Below are positions 1 to 7,187 of a stretch of 10,804 nt of DNA, piece after piece. Under the pieces are notes generated by a model. The model saw only the letters and a list, made by a program, of their open reading frames with translations. It had not been told where the DNA came from and did not search any database. The translations under genes were made by a program, and so were the position numbers. The stretch is from Cytophagales bacterium (GTDB taxonomy: Bacteria > Bacteroidota > Bacteroidia > Cytophagales > UBA9547): contig JAAFJZ010000053.1 of NCBI GenBank assembly GCA_013298205.1, positions 1 to 10,804 of the forward strand. Direction: 5' to 3'. The first letter of the stretch is position 1. The number at the start of each line of letters is the position of its first letter.

Positions 1-1589
1 CCAAAAGTTCCACTTCCTAATGAAGACCAAATTCCTCTAACTGCTCCAGTAACGCTTGCACCAGCTAAACTTACTGACAAAGTATTTTTACAAACTGTTT
101 TATTTGAACCTGTAAATGCAAATGGTGCTTGAGTAATGGTTATACCCCTTGTTGTGCTTATTGCAAGACAATTTAAGTTACCAGTACTTTGGATATTTAA
201 AGTAGCAAAGCCAGCAGATATTTCTGAAGCGCTTGGCAAATAACTAGATAAAAGTGTATTAGCATTTGGAGCAAAAGTACCTGGAGATGTGCTTACACTA
301 GACCATGTTACACCTGTGCCTGCGCCTCCAGAACCTACTGTTAATGATGTTCCTGAGAGTGTAACTTGTGGATTGTTTGCACATACAATAAGATTAGGGC
401 CAGGAGTGATTACTGGAGGAGATGTGATTGTGATAGTTAAGCTAGAAATTACTGGTCTACAGTTTACGCCTTTTGTACCTGTTACACTTACAACTGCAAA
501 ACCTGCTGCAAAATTGGCAGTACTTAAATTATATACTGGATTTGAGATTGAATTGTTAGAAAACGAACCTGATGCTACATTTGACCATAAAATACTAGAA
601 CCAGTTATTGAAGTATTATTCCAGTTAATATTTGCATTTAAAGGTATATTTGAAGCATTGTTTCTACAAACAGAAATATTTGACATGGGGTTAATAGTCG
701 GTGCATCAATAAATGTGATTGTAATACTACCACCTACAGCATTACAATTTCCATTACCTTGTGTGTTTATGTTAAGTGTAACACTTCCATTTGCCATATC
801 ATTATTACTTGCAGTGTAAACAGGAGAGGTTAATGTACTTGTAGCCAATGTTCCAACGCCAGAAGTAGAAGTAACCCAAAATTTACCATCACCCTGAGTT
901 GACCATATTACATTACTGGACCTGCTTGGGTCGAAATTTCCATTCAAATATGCAATTGGACTATTTTTGCAAATAGGCACACTTGTTCCTGGGTTAACTC
1001 TAGGAGGACTTGAAAAAGTTAAGCTAGTAGTTGTAGTTACGGAATTACATAAGCCATTTCCAAACGAAGTTAATGTAAGAGTAACAATTATGTTGGCATC
1101 ATTTACTGCAGGAACTTCACTAGAATGAGGGATATAAACTGCATTTAAAGTATTCCTATCTGGACTAAAAGTACCCAAACCACCTGTCCAGCCAGCTCCT
1201 GTTGCTACAGTAATACTACCATTTAAAGTTACATTTATGTTGTTACCACATACGGTTCTAGGCGCACCTGCATTTACTGTTGGTGCAGGTGTGTAAATAA
1301 TCGTAAGCGTATCTGAAGGAGGTACGCAGCCATTTAAAGAAGGGTCATTATGAGAAGCTCTTAAAAAAATAACTGCTCTACCTCGGGCTCTATCTGTAGC
1401 AGAAGGTACATAAATATCTTGCATATTCATAGATGAGGTGGAAGAGGCTAAAAGAAATGTACCGTTTCCAGTAGAAGTGAATCTTCCAGTTAAACCAATT
1501 ACCCCTATACCCAAACTTGTAGTTATTCCATTTAATTGATAATTAGCATTATTCATACATCTAAATGCAGTTTTACGTGAAATTTTAGG
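1..1589 (-). repeat. Tandem Ig-like domain array with a conserved cysteine pair
   Basis: These protein-level repeats lie within the giant surface protein. Units read on the minus strand are: 1589-1284 (degenerate, residues 578-679), 1283-1005 (680-772), 1004-702 (773-873), 701-417 (874-968), 416-126 (969-1065) and 125-1 (1066-1106, cut by the edge). Each of the last five opens with Pro and has Cys exactly at position 12 (R-T-V-C-G, V-P-I-C-K, I-S-V-C-R, L-I-V-C-A, K-T-V-C-K). Every complete unit has a second Cys followed by exactly 14 residues before the next unit. The middle of the later units has a W-S/T core (IWSTQGDGKF, ILWSNVASGSF, VTWSSV, GIWSSLGSGTF), except the first full unit, which reads GWTGGLGTF. 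The nucleotide sequence has diverged between units, so the array is old rather than freshly duplicated. The closest known folds are the Ig/PKD-like modules of Bacteroidota secreted proteins; the exact family is inferred. Confidence 0.85.
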
Positions 1590-3320
1590 TCCGTTTAGAG
1601 GCTGAATATTCAAATCTGCATTGGTGTATATGGTTTTAGGTGTATATCCTGCTGTAGTAGTGATAATGTTAGCATACCACCAAGTATTAATCGTATTCCA
1701 GTTTCCATAATTAACCGCATCATTATCATTAGCCACCCAGTTCCATAAATGACAACCTGCCGCATTCACGCAACCTTGTAAGTTAAACACATTTAGACCA
1801 TTCACACAACCCGTTACTGAAGCTAGTGGAACTAGCCCACTTGGAGCTGTTGTGGTAAGTATATTTCCTGCACCTACAGCTGCATATGTAGCTACAACGC
1901 CATCTCCTCCACAAGGTGTAGGTAATATAGTTGCTCCAGGAGTATTATTTCTATTGGCTACATTATTTATCATTGGAATTTGGGTATCATCCCAAAATTG
2001 AAAAGGAACTTGTGCTGAAGTGGGTCTTTGCAAAGTTACTGCATAGCCTTTTGTGTTGTACTCCACATCAAATAAGGGCATGTGGGTAATACCGTTCATA
2101 TAATCAATTTGTGTAAAAATTTCAACTCCGGGCGGAACAAAGTTACCTTGACCATCCCTTCCATTCCAAGGAATACAATTATTAACTCCCCCGATTAATT
2201 TAAAAGAAATAGATCGATCGATAGTACCAGTATTGAAACCATAAGTAGAAGGATCTCCATTTACACGATTCAAATCTAAAATAATATTAGCCTCTCCAGA
2301 TTTATTTACTGGTATGTTTATACATTGATTTGTCAAATCACAACCTGAAATGTAAGGTGCACCTGTTAAGTTTCCAAAGCTACCCGTAGGAAAACAATTC
2401 ACATCTGGATCATTTAAAAATATTTTATATTGAGGAAAAGTAGCTGATCCACTACGAGATCTTCTGTCTAAAAAAGGATTCCCTGTATTTCTACATCCTT
2501 TTGCGTTGGCGGAAACAAGAAACATCCAAGGTTGAATGTTATTAAAATTAAGTTTAGTAACGATCTGATCGTCTGAATAGACAAACATTTTAGATTCAAC
2601 ATTATAGGAGCTATTATTTAAATCCCATCCTTGCATATTTACACCCCAAGCAGCTGACCAAAAACGACCTTTCTGAATTATATTAGTTAATGGGTTAATT
2701 ACTGTGATATCCATCATATCAATTAATCCATCATCATTTGTTTTGGCAAAAGCGTTTGTATGGTCACCAGAATTAAATTCTATATAATACGTGCCTGCAA
2801 CTGGGGCTGTAAAAAAAGCAGGGTCATAACCATCAGATTCATTGTAACCGTTGGCTAATGCGGTAGCTACATCATTAGGGCCTGTAACTGCTTCAGAATA
2901 AGAATCTATATACCCAAATCCATTTGAACTGGGTACTACATAAGTAGGATTTACTGCACCCGAAACAGTTGAAATTCCACCTAACAAAGTAACATAACCC
3001 CCACTTGGAGTTCTAACCCTAAAAAACTGATCACCTTCATAAGTTTTCAAACCAATAAAAACCTTTTCACCCGGATTACAAATCTTTATGTTTAACCTCC
3101 ATAAACTATCTGGTGCACGGTAATGGCCAGAAAATTGACCAGTTCCTCTTTGAAACTGAAACTGAGCACTATTTCCTGGAGTTGGGCGCAACTCTTTCGT
3201 TCCTTCTGCATGTGTGTGATTTGAAAATAGCATCACGAATAGCCCTAAAACCCATATGAATAAGTTTTTGATAAAATAGCTATAAGATTTAGAGATTTGA
3301 CAAAACGTAGAAGTTTCCAT
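1..3320 (-). CDS. Giant secreted cell-surface protein with tandem Ig-like repeats (3' end outside window)
   Basis: An uninterrupted minus-strand frame runs from ATG at 3320 off the left edge: 1,106 codons seen, no stop. Residues 1-38 form a signal peptide with a long N-region (lysines 11 and 18), a hydrophobic core at about 20-33 and a likely cut after T-H-A (36-38). Residues 40-570 form a non-repetitive N-terminal region rich in Gly, Asn, Thr and aromatics. It includes a WNGRDGQG motif from W385, resembling the FlgD/gliding-type 'W-D-G-x-D-x-x-G' turn, and a Cys/Trp-rich stretch (GCHLWNW near 520, INTWWY near 543). From about 578 onward there are tandem 93-102-residue Ig/PKD-like units. Proteins of this layout in Bacteroidota are usually adhesins or gliding-type surface proteins exported by the type IX secretion system. 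That is inference, since the C-terminal sorting domain lies outside the window. No Shine-Dalgarno is visible. Function is not assignable beyond surface or adhesive protein. Confidence 0.9.
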   Translation of the reverse strand, partial: METSTFCQISKSYSYFIKNLFIWVLGLFVMLFSNHTHAEGTKELRPTPGNSAQFQFQRGTGQFSGHYRAPDSLWRLNIKICNPGEKVFIGLKTYEGDQFFRVRTPSGGYVTLLGGISTVSGAVNPTYVVPSSNGFGYIDSYSEAVTGPNDVATALANGYNESDGYDPAFFTAPVAGTYYIEFNSGDHTNAFAKTNDDGLIDMMDITVINPLTNIIQKGRFWSAAWGVNMQGWDLNNSSYNVESKMFVYSDDQIVTKLNFNNIQPWMFLVSANAKGCRNTGNPFLDRRSRSGSATFPQYKIFLNDPDVNCFPTGSFGNLTGAPYISGCDLTNQCINIPVNKSGEANIILDLNRVNGDPSTYGFNTGTIDRSISFKLIGGVNNCIPWNGRDGQGNFVPPGVEIFTQIDYMNGITHMPLFDVEYNTKGYAVTLQRPTSAQVPFQFWDDTQIPMINNVANRNNTPGATILPTPCGGDGVVATYAAVGAGNILTTTAPSGLVPLASVTGCVNGLNVFNLQGCVNAAGCHLWNWVANDNDAVNYGNWNTINTWWYANIITTTAGYTPKTIYTNADLNIQPLNGPKISRKTAFRCMNNANYQLNGITTSLGIGVIGLTGRFTSTGNGTFLLASSTSSMNMQDIYVPSATDRARGRAVIFLRASHNDPSLNGCVPPSDTLTIIYTPAPTVNAGAPRTVCGNNINVTLNGSITVATGAGWTGGLGTFSPDRNTLNAVYIPHSSEVPAVNDANIIVTLTLTSFGNGLCNSVTTTTSLTFSSPPRVNPGTSVPICKNSPIAYLNGNFDPSRSSNVIWSTQGDGKFWVTSTSGVGTLATSTLTSPVYTASNNDMANGSVTLNINTQGNGNCNAVGGSITITFIDAPTINPMSNISVCRNNASNIPLNANINWNNTSITGSSILWSNVASGSFSNNSISNPVYNLSTANFAAGFAVVSVTGTKGVNCRPVISSLTITITSPPVITPGPNLIVCANNPQVTLSGTSLTVGSGGAGTGVTWSSVSTSPGTFAPNANTLLSSYLPSASEISAGFATLNIQSTGNLNCLAISTTRGITITQAPFAFTGSNKTVCKNTLSVSLAGASVTGAVRGIWSSLGSGTF

Positions 3321-3572
3321 AATATATATTTTTTGCAATTATACGAACGAATTTTATATAAGATATATCGAATTCAACATTCTATACTTTTAAATTTAAA
3401 AAAGTAATTGAAAATATTAAAATACTTAATATAATATTTTTCTAAAATTTTAACTTATTCAATCCAAACTATATTTTTCAAAATAATAAAGATTATAATT
3501 GTAAGAAATTCTATGAAAATATTTCATTTATATAATATGACACATTAATATTGGAAATAAGAAACTATTTTA
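3321..3572. other. AT-rich divergent intergenic region
   Basis: This spacer lies between the divergently transcribed surface-protein gene and the DUF5686 gene, so it should hold both promoters. No perfect TAnnTTTG box is present in either direction. Near-matches are TATAATTG on the minus strand (3343-3336) and the same octamer on the plus strand (3494-3501), plus TATATTTT on the plus strand (3470-3477). None has a convincing TTTG at -33. An inverted repeat, ATGAAA-ATA-TTTCAT at 3513-3527, lies 46 bp before the plus-strand ATG and could be an operator, although such palindromes arise easily in DNA this rich in A and T. No RNA gene or small ORF is supported. Confidence 0.5.
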
Positions 3573-5987
3573 ATGAAAATAAACTCATTTATTTTTTTGT
3601 TCAAAATTATTTTTTTTTGTGTTTTTTCTCTTCAGATTCAAGCTCAAATAATTGGTAATACTAAGGAAACATATTCTGGTCAGCCTTTACCTTTTGTGCA
3701 CATCACCATAAATGATAGCATTCAAACTTTAAGCGACATACAAGGAGTTTTTGTCATACCGGATTCTATTAATTGGATTAAAATAGTTTTTTCAAAAAAC
3801 CAATATAGAAATATAGAAATATTAAAATCAAATCAAATTTTCTCAGATTCTATTTTATTTTCATCAATTAAGTTGAATTATGCAATGCCTTTTAGTTATA
3901 TAGAAAAAACTGGACTTTTGGAAAAGGAACTAATCCTCAAAACTTTAACGAATAAAGACAAAAACAATCCAGATTTTAAAGGAGACTATTCTTATAAAAC
4001 TTACAGCAAACTTTTGATAGATTATAAAGCTGATGAAGAAACTGAACTTTTACTTCGTTCAATTTTAAAATATTTTTTCAAAAGAATGAAATCTTTTGAA
4101 GGTAAACATCATTTACTTTTAATGGAATCGGCAACTAAGAAAAATTACCATAATTATTTTTCTCAAAATGAGAAAATAGAGGGGAATCAAATTTCAGGTG
4201 TTAAAGACCCTTCATATTTTGCATTAAACAGCCAGATGCAAGTTTATAGCATTTACAATAATTACGTCTCGTTTGCTTTTAATACATTTCTTGGACCTAT
4301 GCACAAAGGAACTTTAAAAAGATATCAATTTGAAATTGTTGATGTTGTAAATAGAAAAAAAGATAGCTTGTATGTAATTAAGTTTATACCCAAAAAAGGG
4401 AAGATTTTTGATGCAATTAAAGGATATCTTTATATAAATACCAAGGACTATGCAATAGAGGGATTTGAAATTCAACCTGATTTAGATTTGGTTTTTGATA
4501 TGAAAATTGTTCAACAATCTAAGTTGCTGGATGGCAAGTATTTCCCAACTCAAACTGCTACTAAACTTAAATTTGAAAGTAGTAAAAATTCAAGAATCAC
4601 TTTTAGCGCGCTAGGGGAAACTTTTTATTCAGAAACAAAAACAGAAAACAAATTTAAAAAGAAAGATTTTTCTGAGTTTATCACAAAATACGATACAAAT
4701 TTTCAAAATAAAGATTCCACATTTTGGAAATCCAGAAGGAAAATTGATTTTGATTCTATTGATCAAAACACGCTAAAATTTTATGATAAGCTAGGTAAAA
4801 TTCGTTCATTAGAAAAATTTTTTAGGCTAGGTGAAAGACTTTATCAAGGGCAAATACCTATTAATATTTTCAATATAGAAACGAATAGAATTCTTACTTT
4901 TAATATATATGAAAATACTAGAGTTGGCTTTGGAGTAAATACAAATGACAGATTTTCAGCAAAATGGAAATTTGGAGCTTTTGCAGGATATGGAATTGAT
5001 GACAAACAATATAAATATGGTGGTTTAATTGAACATACTTTTAATACAATTAACCAAACTAAGCTAGAATTAAACTACAAATATGATTTGGAAGAATCTG
5101 GAGCAATGCCTTCTTTAAGTAACTTGTATCAATTTAGTAGTGAGCCACTTAGAAAGTATATGGTTTCATATTTCGATTACGCTCAAAAAATGAGCTTTGG
5201 CTTTCAATCTAGAATTTCAAAGTACTTTCATTTAAACTCATCTTTACATTACTTCGATAAAACACCTACTTTTAAATATGTATTTAATAACTCAGAATTA
5301 AACTCAAAGTATACATTTAATGAATTCAAAATAGGTGTAAAATATGCTTTTGGCGAACAACTTATTCAAATGCAAAACCAAGTTTTTTCTTTAGGTTCTC
5401 TTTATCCTTGTTTCTATTTTCAATACACGCAAGGATTTAAATCATTTTTACTTGGGGAATTTGATTACCAAAAAATAGATTTAAGAATAGAGCACAGCTT
5501 TAATATCATTGGTCTTGGCAAAACTTATTGGCAATTAAATGCAGGTTATATTTTGGGAGATATTCCATATTCTCTGCTTTATGTTGCTAAAGCAAGTTTT
5601 AGAAATTTTTCTCCATTAATTCATAATAGCTTTGAAACGATGCGATATAATGAATTTGTTTCAGATAAGTTTTTAAGTTTACATTTTTCACATTACTTTG
5701 GTAGAATTAAGATTTGGAAAAATAAAATCGCTCCCCAAATCGAATGGCTTCATAATCTAGGGTTTGGCTCATTATCTAATCCGGATTCACATAAAGAAAT
5801 TAGCACAAAAAGTTTTGAAAAAATTTATTTAGAAACAGGACTTTTTATTAATGATGTATTAAGAATTAATCTATCTGGCCTATATTTAGGACTAGGTGGA
5901 GGGATATTTTATAGATATGGTGAATATGCTTTTCCAAATCAAAAAGATAATATTGTAGGTAAAATGTCATTTAATTTTTATTTCTAA
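3573..5987 (+). CDS. DUF5686 / carboxypeptidase-regulatory-like domain outer-membrane protein
   Basis: An 804-residue protein of usual length for Bacteroidota DUF5686 proteins, whose biochemical role is unknown. The signal peptide covers residues 1-24 (K2, K11, hydrophobic core IIFFCVFSL, cut after Q-I-Q-A). Residues of about 26-105 resemble a carboxypeptidase-regulatory-like beta-sandwich (GQPLPFVHITIN, then DIQGVF). The family-like segment follows: DYSYKTYSK near 139-147, then a block with MESATKKNYHNYF, ISGVKDPSYFALNSQ and TFLGPMHKGTLKRYQFEIVD, then YVIKFIPKKG and GYLYINTKDYAIEGFEI. The C-terminal 350 or so residues alternate aromatic and polar residues and end in FNFYF with a terminal Phe, as in outer-membrane beta-barrels. 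The ATG at 3573 is chosen because it begins the signal peptide directly. No Shine-Dalgarno is visible. The gene stands alone: divergent from the adhesin and convergent, with a 12-bp gap, with the next gene. The family call rests on remembered motif pattern, not a search. Confidence 0.8.
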   Translation: MKINSFIFLFKIIFFCVFSLQIQAQIIGNTKETYSGQPLPFVHITINDSIQTLSDIQGVFVIPDSINWIKIVFSKNQYRNIEILKSNQIFSDSILFSSIKLNYAMPFSYIEKTGLLEKELILKTLTNKDKNNPDFKGDYSYKTYSKLLIDYKADEETELLLRSILKYFFKRMKSFEGKHHLLLMESATKKNYHNYFSQNEKIEGNQISGVKDPSYFALNSQMQVYSIYNNYVSFAFNTFLGPMHKGTLKRYQFEIVDVVNRKKDSLYVIKFIPKKGKIFDAIKGYLYINTKDYAIEGFEIQPDLDLVFDMKIVQQSKLLDGKYFPTQTATKLKFESSKNSRITFSALGETFYSETKTENKFKKKDFSEFITKYDTNFQNKDSTFWKSRRKIDFDSIDQNTLKFYDKLGKIRSLEKFFRLGERLYQGQIPINIFNIETNRILTFNIYENTRVGFGVNTNDRFSAKWKFGAFAGYGIDDKQYKYGGLIEHTFNTINQTKLELNYKYDLEESGAMPSLSNLYQFSSEPLRKYMVSYFDYAQKMSFGFQSRISKYFHLNSSLHYFDKTPTFKYVFNNSELNSKYTFNEFKIGVKYAFGEQLIQMQNQVFSLGSLYPCFYFQYTQGFKSFLLGEFDYQKIDLRIEHSFNIIGLGKTYWQLNAGYILGDIPYSLLYVAKASFRNFSPLIHNSFETMRYNEFVSDKFLSLHFSHYFGRIKIWKNKIAPQIEWLHNLGFGSLSNPDSHKEISTKSFEKIYLETGLFINDVLRINLSGLYLGLGGGIFYRYGEYAFPNQKDNIVGKMSFNFYF

Positions 5988-5999
5988 AAAATTAAGATA

Positions 6000-6680
6000 C
6001 TATTTTGCACTTTGTGCTTGTGTAAACATTAAGCCCGCTTTTTGAATATTATATCCTCCTGAAATAATAAATCCAGTGCCAATTATTTGTGCACCACCAA
6101 ATGCCAATATTCCTAATGCGACTCCTGATGCTGATGTAGAGGAACTATTACCATTTGCGAGAATACCAGCAAACCCTAATAAGGTTCCAATAATAGGAAT
6201 AATCGTACCAATCGCAATTTGTTCGCCACCTTTTGATAAAAGTCTAGCTCCTTCTATGTTTTGAAAAGCTTTTAAATTGTTGTTGATATTATTTTGAGCC
6301 AAATTGTAATTGCTAGGTAAATTAGTGTTGATATTGGGTACTGGCTGAGCGTTATTTGATGGAAATGGAACGGAACTATAGTTGGAGTAATTGGGAATAG
6401 TTGGATTAGGTATTTTAAATAAAGACCTGTAATTAGAATTTGATTTGAAGCCAGCCTCTACCATAGCAGAATTATTGCAGTAAAAAGAATCAATCATTGA
6501 AAGTTCAAACCTTCTATTTAGCTTTTGAACATCATCAGCAAAAACTGCATAAATACCATCTGCTTCAATAGAATTAAAAATAATGTCATATTTCTTTGAA
6601 TCTTTTGTAAATACAACATTTTGACCCATTGCAAATTTTGCAATTAAAAGTAAAAAAAAGAAATATTTTATGAATGACAT
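6000..6680 (-). CDS. Small secreted or membrane protein of unknown function, glycine-rich hydrophobic C-terminus
   Basis: I do not recognise this 226-residue protein. ATG at 6680 is preferred over the upstream in-frame ATG at 6743 (21 residues longer) because it gives a clean signal peptide, MSFIKYFFFLLLIAKFAMG with a likely cut before Q20, and because a promoter-like octamer lies between the two ATGs. Residues of about 21-75 form a compact polar domain (VVFTKDSKKYDIIFNSIEADGI is its core). Residues 76-140 are a low-complexity linker rich in Asn, Pro, Ser and Tyr. Residues 141-226 carry two glycine-rich hydrophobic segments (about 156-175 and 186-208) separated by a Gly/Ser/Thr loop, ending QAQSAK. 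Such N-terminal domain, linker and double-hydrophobic tail proteins are common orphans in Bacteroidota. An inner- or outer-membrane anchor is possible, as is oligomer formation; neither is shown. It is convergent with the DUF5686 gene, which stops 12 bp away with no clear terminator between them. Confidence 0.8.
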   Translation of the reverse strand: MSFIKYFFFLLLIAKFAMGQNVVFTKDSKKYDIIFNSIEADGIYAVFADDVQKLNRRFELSMIDSFYCNNSAMVEAGFKSNSNYRSLFKIPNPTIPNYSNYSSVPFPSNNAQPVPNINTNLPSNYNLAQNNINNNLKAFQNIEGARLLSKGGEQIAIGTIIPIIGTLLGFAGILANGNSSSTSASGVALGILAFGGAQIIGTGFIISGGYNIQKAGLMFTQAQSAK

Positions 6681-6708
6681 ACTTTTTAAATTTTGATGCA
6701 ATAAAGGA

Positions 6709-6740
6709 AAAAAGTATTCAATATTGAGAAAAAAAAATTC
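6709..6740 (-). promoter_or_regulatory. Weak promoter candidate for the 6000-6680 gene
   Basis: On the minus strand, TACTTTTT (6716-6709) matches 7 of 8 positions of the Bacteroidota -7 box TAnnTTTG. A T-rich stretch rather than TTTG sits about 20 nt upstream. The box ends 28 nt before the ATG at 6680, close to the 30-nt spacing of the strong promoter on the other strand at 6811-6818. If real, it places the longer ATG at 6743 outside the transcript. Confidence 0.3.
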
Positions 6741-6786
6741 CATATTAAAATTTTCATAAAAAAATATTAAAACTTAACACGTTTTA

Positions 6787-6818
6787 TTTGGAAGCATTTC
6801 TTACTAAGGGTACTTTTG
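6787..6818 (+). promoter_or_regulatory. Canonical Bacteroidota sigma-AB promoter for the lysine-rich protein
   Basis: TTTG at 6787-6790 and TACTTTTG at 6811-6818 match the Bacteroidota housekeeping consensus (-33 TTTG, -7 TAnnTTTG) exactly, with 20 nt between them, which is standard spacing. Transcription would begin near 6824, giving a leader of about 25 nt before the ATG at 6849. No Shine-Dalgarno follows; the leader is A/T-rich, as is usual for strongly translated genes of this phylum. Confidence 0.75.
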
Positions 6819-6848
6819 CAAATATTAACAATTTATTAACATAGTATT

Positions 6849-7106
6849 ATGTCTAAAAATAACACAAAAACAGAATTAAAAGATAGCTTATCACTTAAAA
6901 TAAGTGAGGCTTTAGAATCTATTTATACAGGAATGGGAGAAAAATTAAAAAAATCTACTAAATCTGTTGCTGAGAAACTAGCTAAAAAGGTAGCAAAAAA
7001 TATCAAAAAAGCCAATAAAGCGAAAGAAAAAGCTGAACAGCCTAAAATATCAAAAAAAATCAAAGCTGTTAAAGTAGCCAAAGATTCTAAACCTGTTAAA
7101 GCTTAA
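6849..7106 (+). CDS. Small lysine-rich basic protein, possibly DNA-binding
   Basis: An 85-residue protein with 25 lysines, 10 alanines, 7 Glu and 2 Asp, giving a net charge near +16. Residues 1-30 (up to TGMGEK) are mixed and likely helical. From about residue 31 the sequence is made of short K/A/V motifs (AEKLAKKVAKNIKKANKAK), then K-I-S-K-K, V-K-V-A-K and S-K-P-V-K, like the tails of histone H1-like bacterial proteins. There is no signal peptide, cysteine or histidine. A nucleoid or nucleic-acid-binding role is inferred from composition alone; a ribosome- or polyphosphate-associated role is equally possible. It has its own consensus promoter and is followed by inverted repeats that look like a terminator, so it is a monocistronic and probably well-expressed gene. 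The start is the first ATG after the predicted transcription start. Confidence 0.75.
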   Translation: MSKNNTKTELKDSLSLKISEALESIYTGMGEKLKKSTKSVAEKLAKKVAKNIKKANKAKEKAEQPKISKKIKAVKVAKDSKPVKA

Positions 7107-7130
7107 AAAAAATTAAGCTAATCATTTTTT
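7100..7130 (+). terminator. Hairpin overlapping the stop codon of the lysine-rich gene
   Basis: AGCTTAA (7100-7106) and TTAAGCT (7113-7119) form a perfect 7-bp stem around a 6-A loop, followed five bases later by T6 (7125-7130). The stem is weak because it is A/T-rich and it includes the TAA stop. It may assist the stronger hairpin just downstream. Confidence 0.35.
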
Positions 7131-7142
7131 AAGTAATCCATA

Positions 7143-7187
7143 CGCAATGAATTTTACTAATTATTTTCATTGCGCTTAGATTTTTTT
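7143..7187 (+). terminator. Intrinsic terminator between convergent genes
   Basis: CGCAATGAA (7143-7151) and TTCATTGCG (7166-7174) form a perfect 9-bp stem with a 14-nt loop, followed after CTTAGA by T7 (7181-7187). On the plus strand this fits termination of the lysine-rich gene. On the minus strand the same hairpin begins 11 nt past the receptor stop codon but lacks a following U tract, although it could still protect the 3' end of that mRNA. Confidence 0.6.

Noticed and set aside
289..819. 176-residue plus-strand open frame
   Set aside because: It is antisense to the repeat array of the surface-protein gene, whose reading frame is continuous, has conserved spaced cysteines and begins with a signal peptide. 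The plus-strand frame is a shadow.
1..1589. CRISPR array or DNA-level tandem repeat
   Set aside because: The periodicity is about 280-300 bp and visible only in the protein; there are no short identical DNA repeats with spacers.
2560..2572. Interrupted palindrome ACGATC-T-GATCGT
   Set aside because: It lies in the middle of the surface-protein coding region with no regulatory context; probably chance.
3336..3501. Matching TATAATTG octamers facing both divergent genes as a promoter pair
   Set aside because: Both deviate from TAnnTTTG and lack a -33 TTTG at the right distance; such octamers are expected in spacer DNA this rich in A and T.
6007..6017. GCAC-TTT-GTGC hairpin near the convergent stops
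   Set aside because: The stem is only 4 bp, lies inside the coding end of the minus-strand gene and is not followed by a T run in either direction.
6076..6264. 62-residue plus-strand frame
   Set aside because: It lies antisense within the hydrophobic C-terminal part of the 6000-6680 gene; its Pro/Ala/Ile-rich product is the expected shadow of Gly-rich codons.
6681..6743. Longer start (ATG 6743) for the unknown secreted protein
   Set aside because: It would add 21 residues before a good signal peptide and would place the start upstream of the best promoter-like box.
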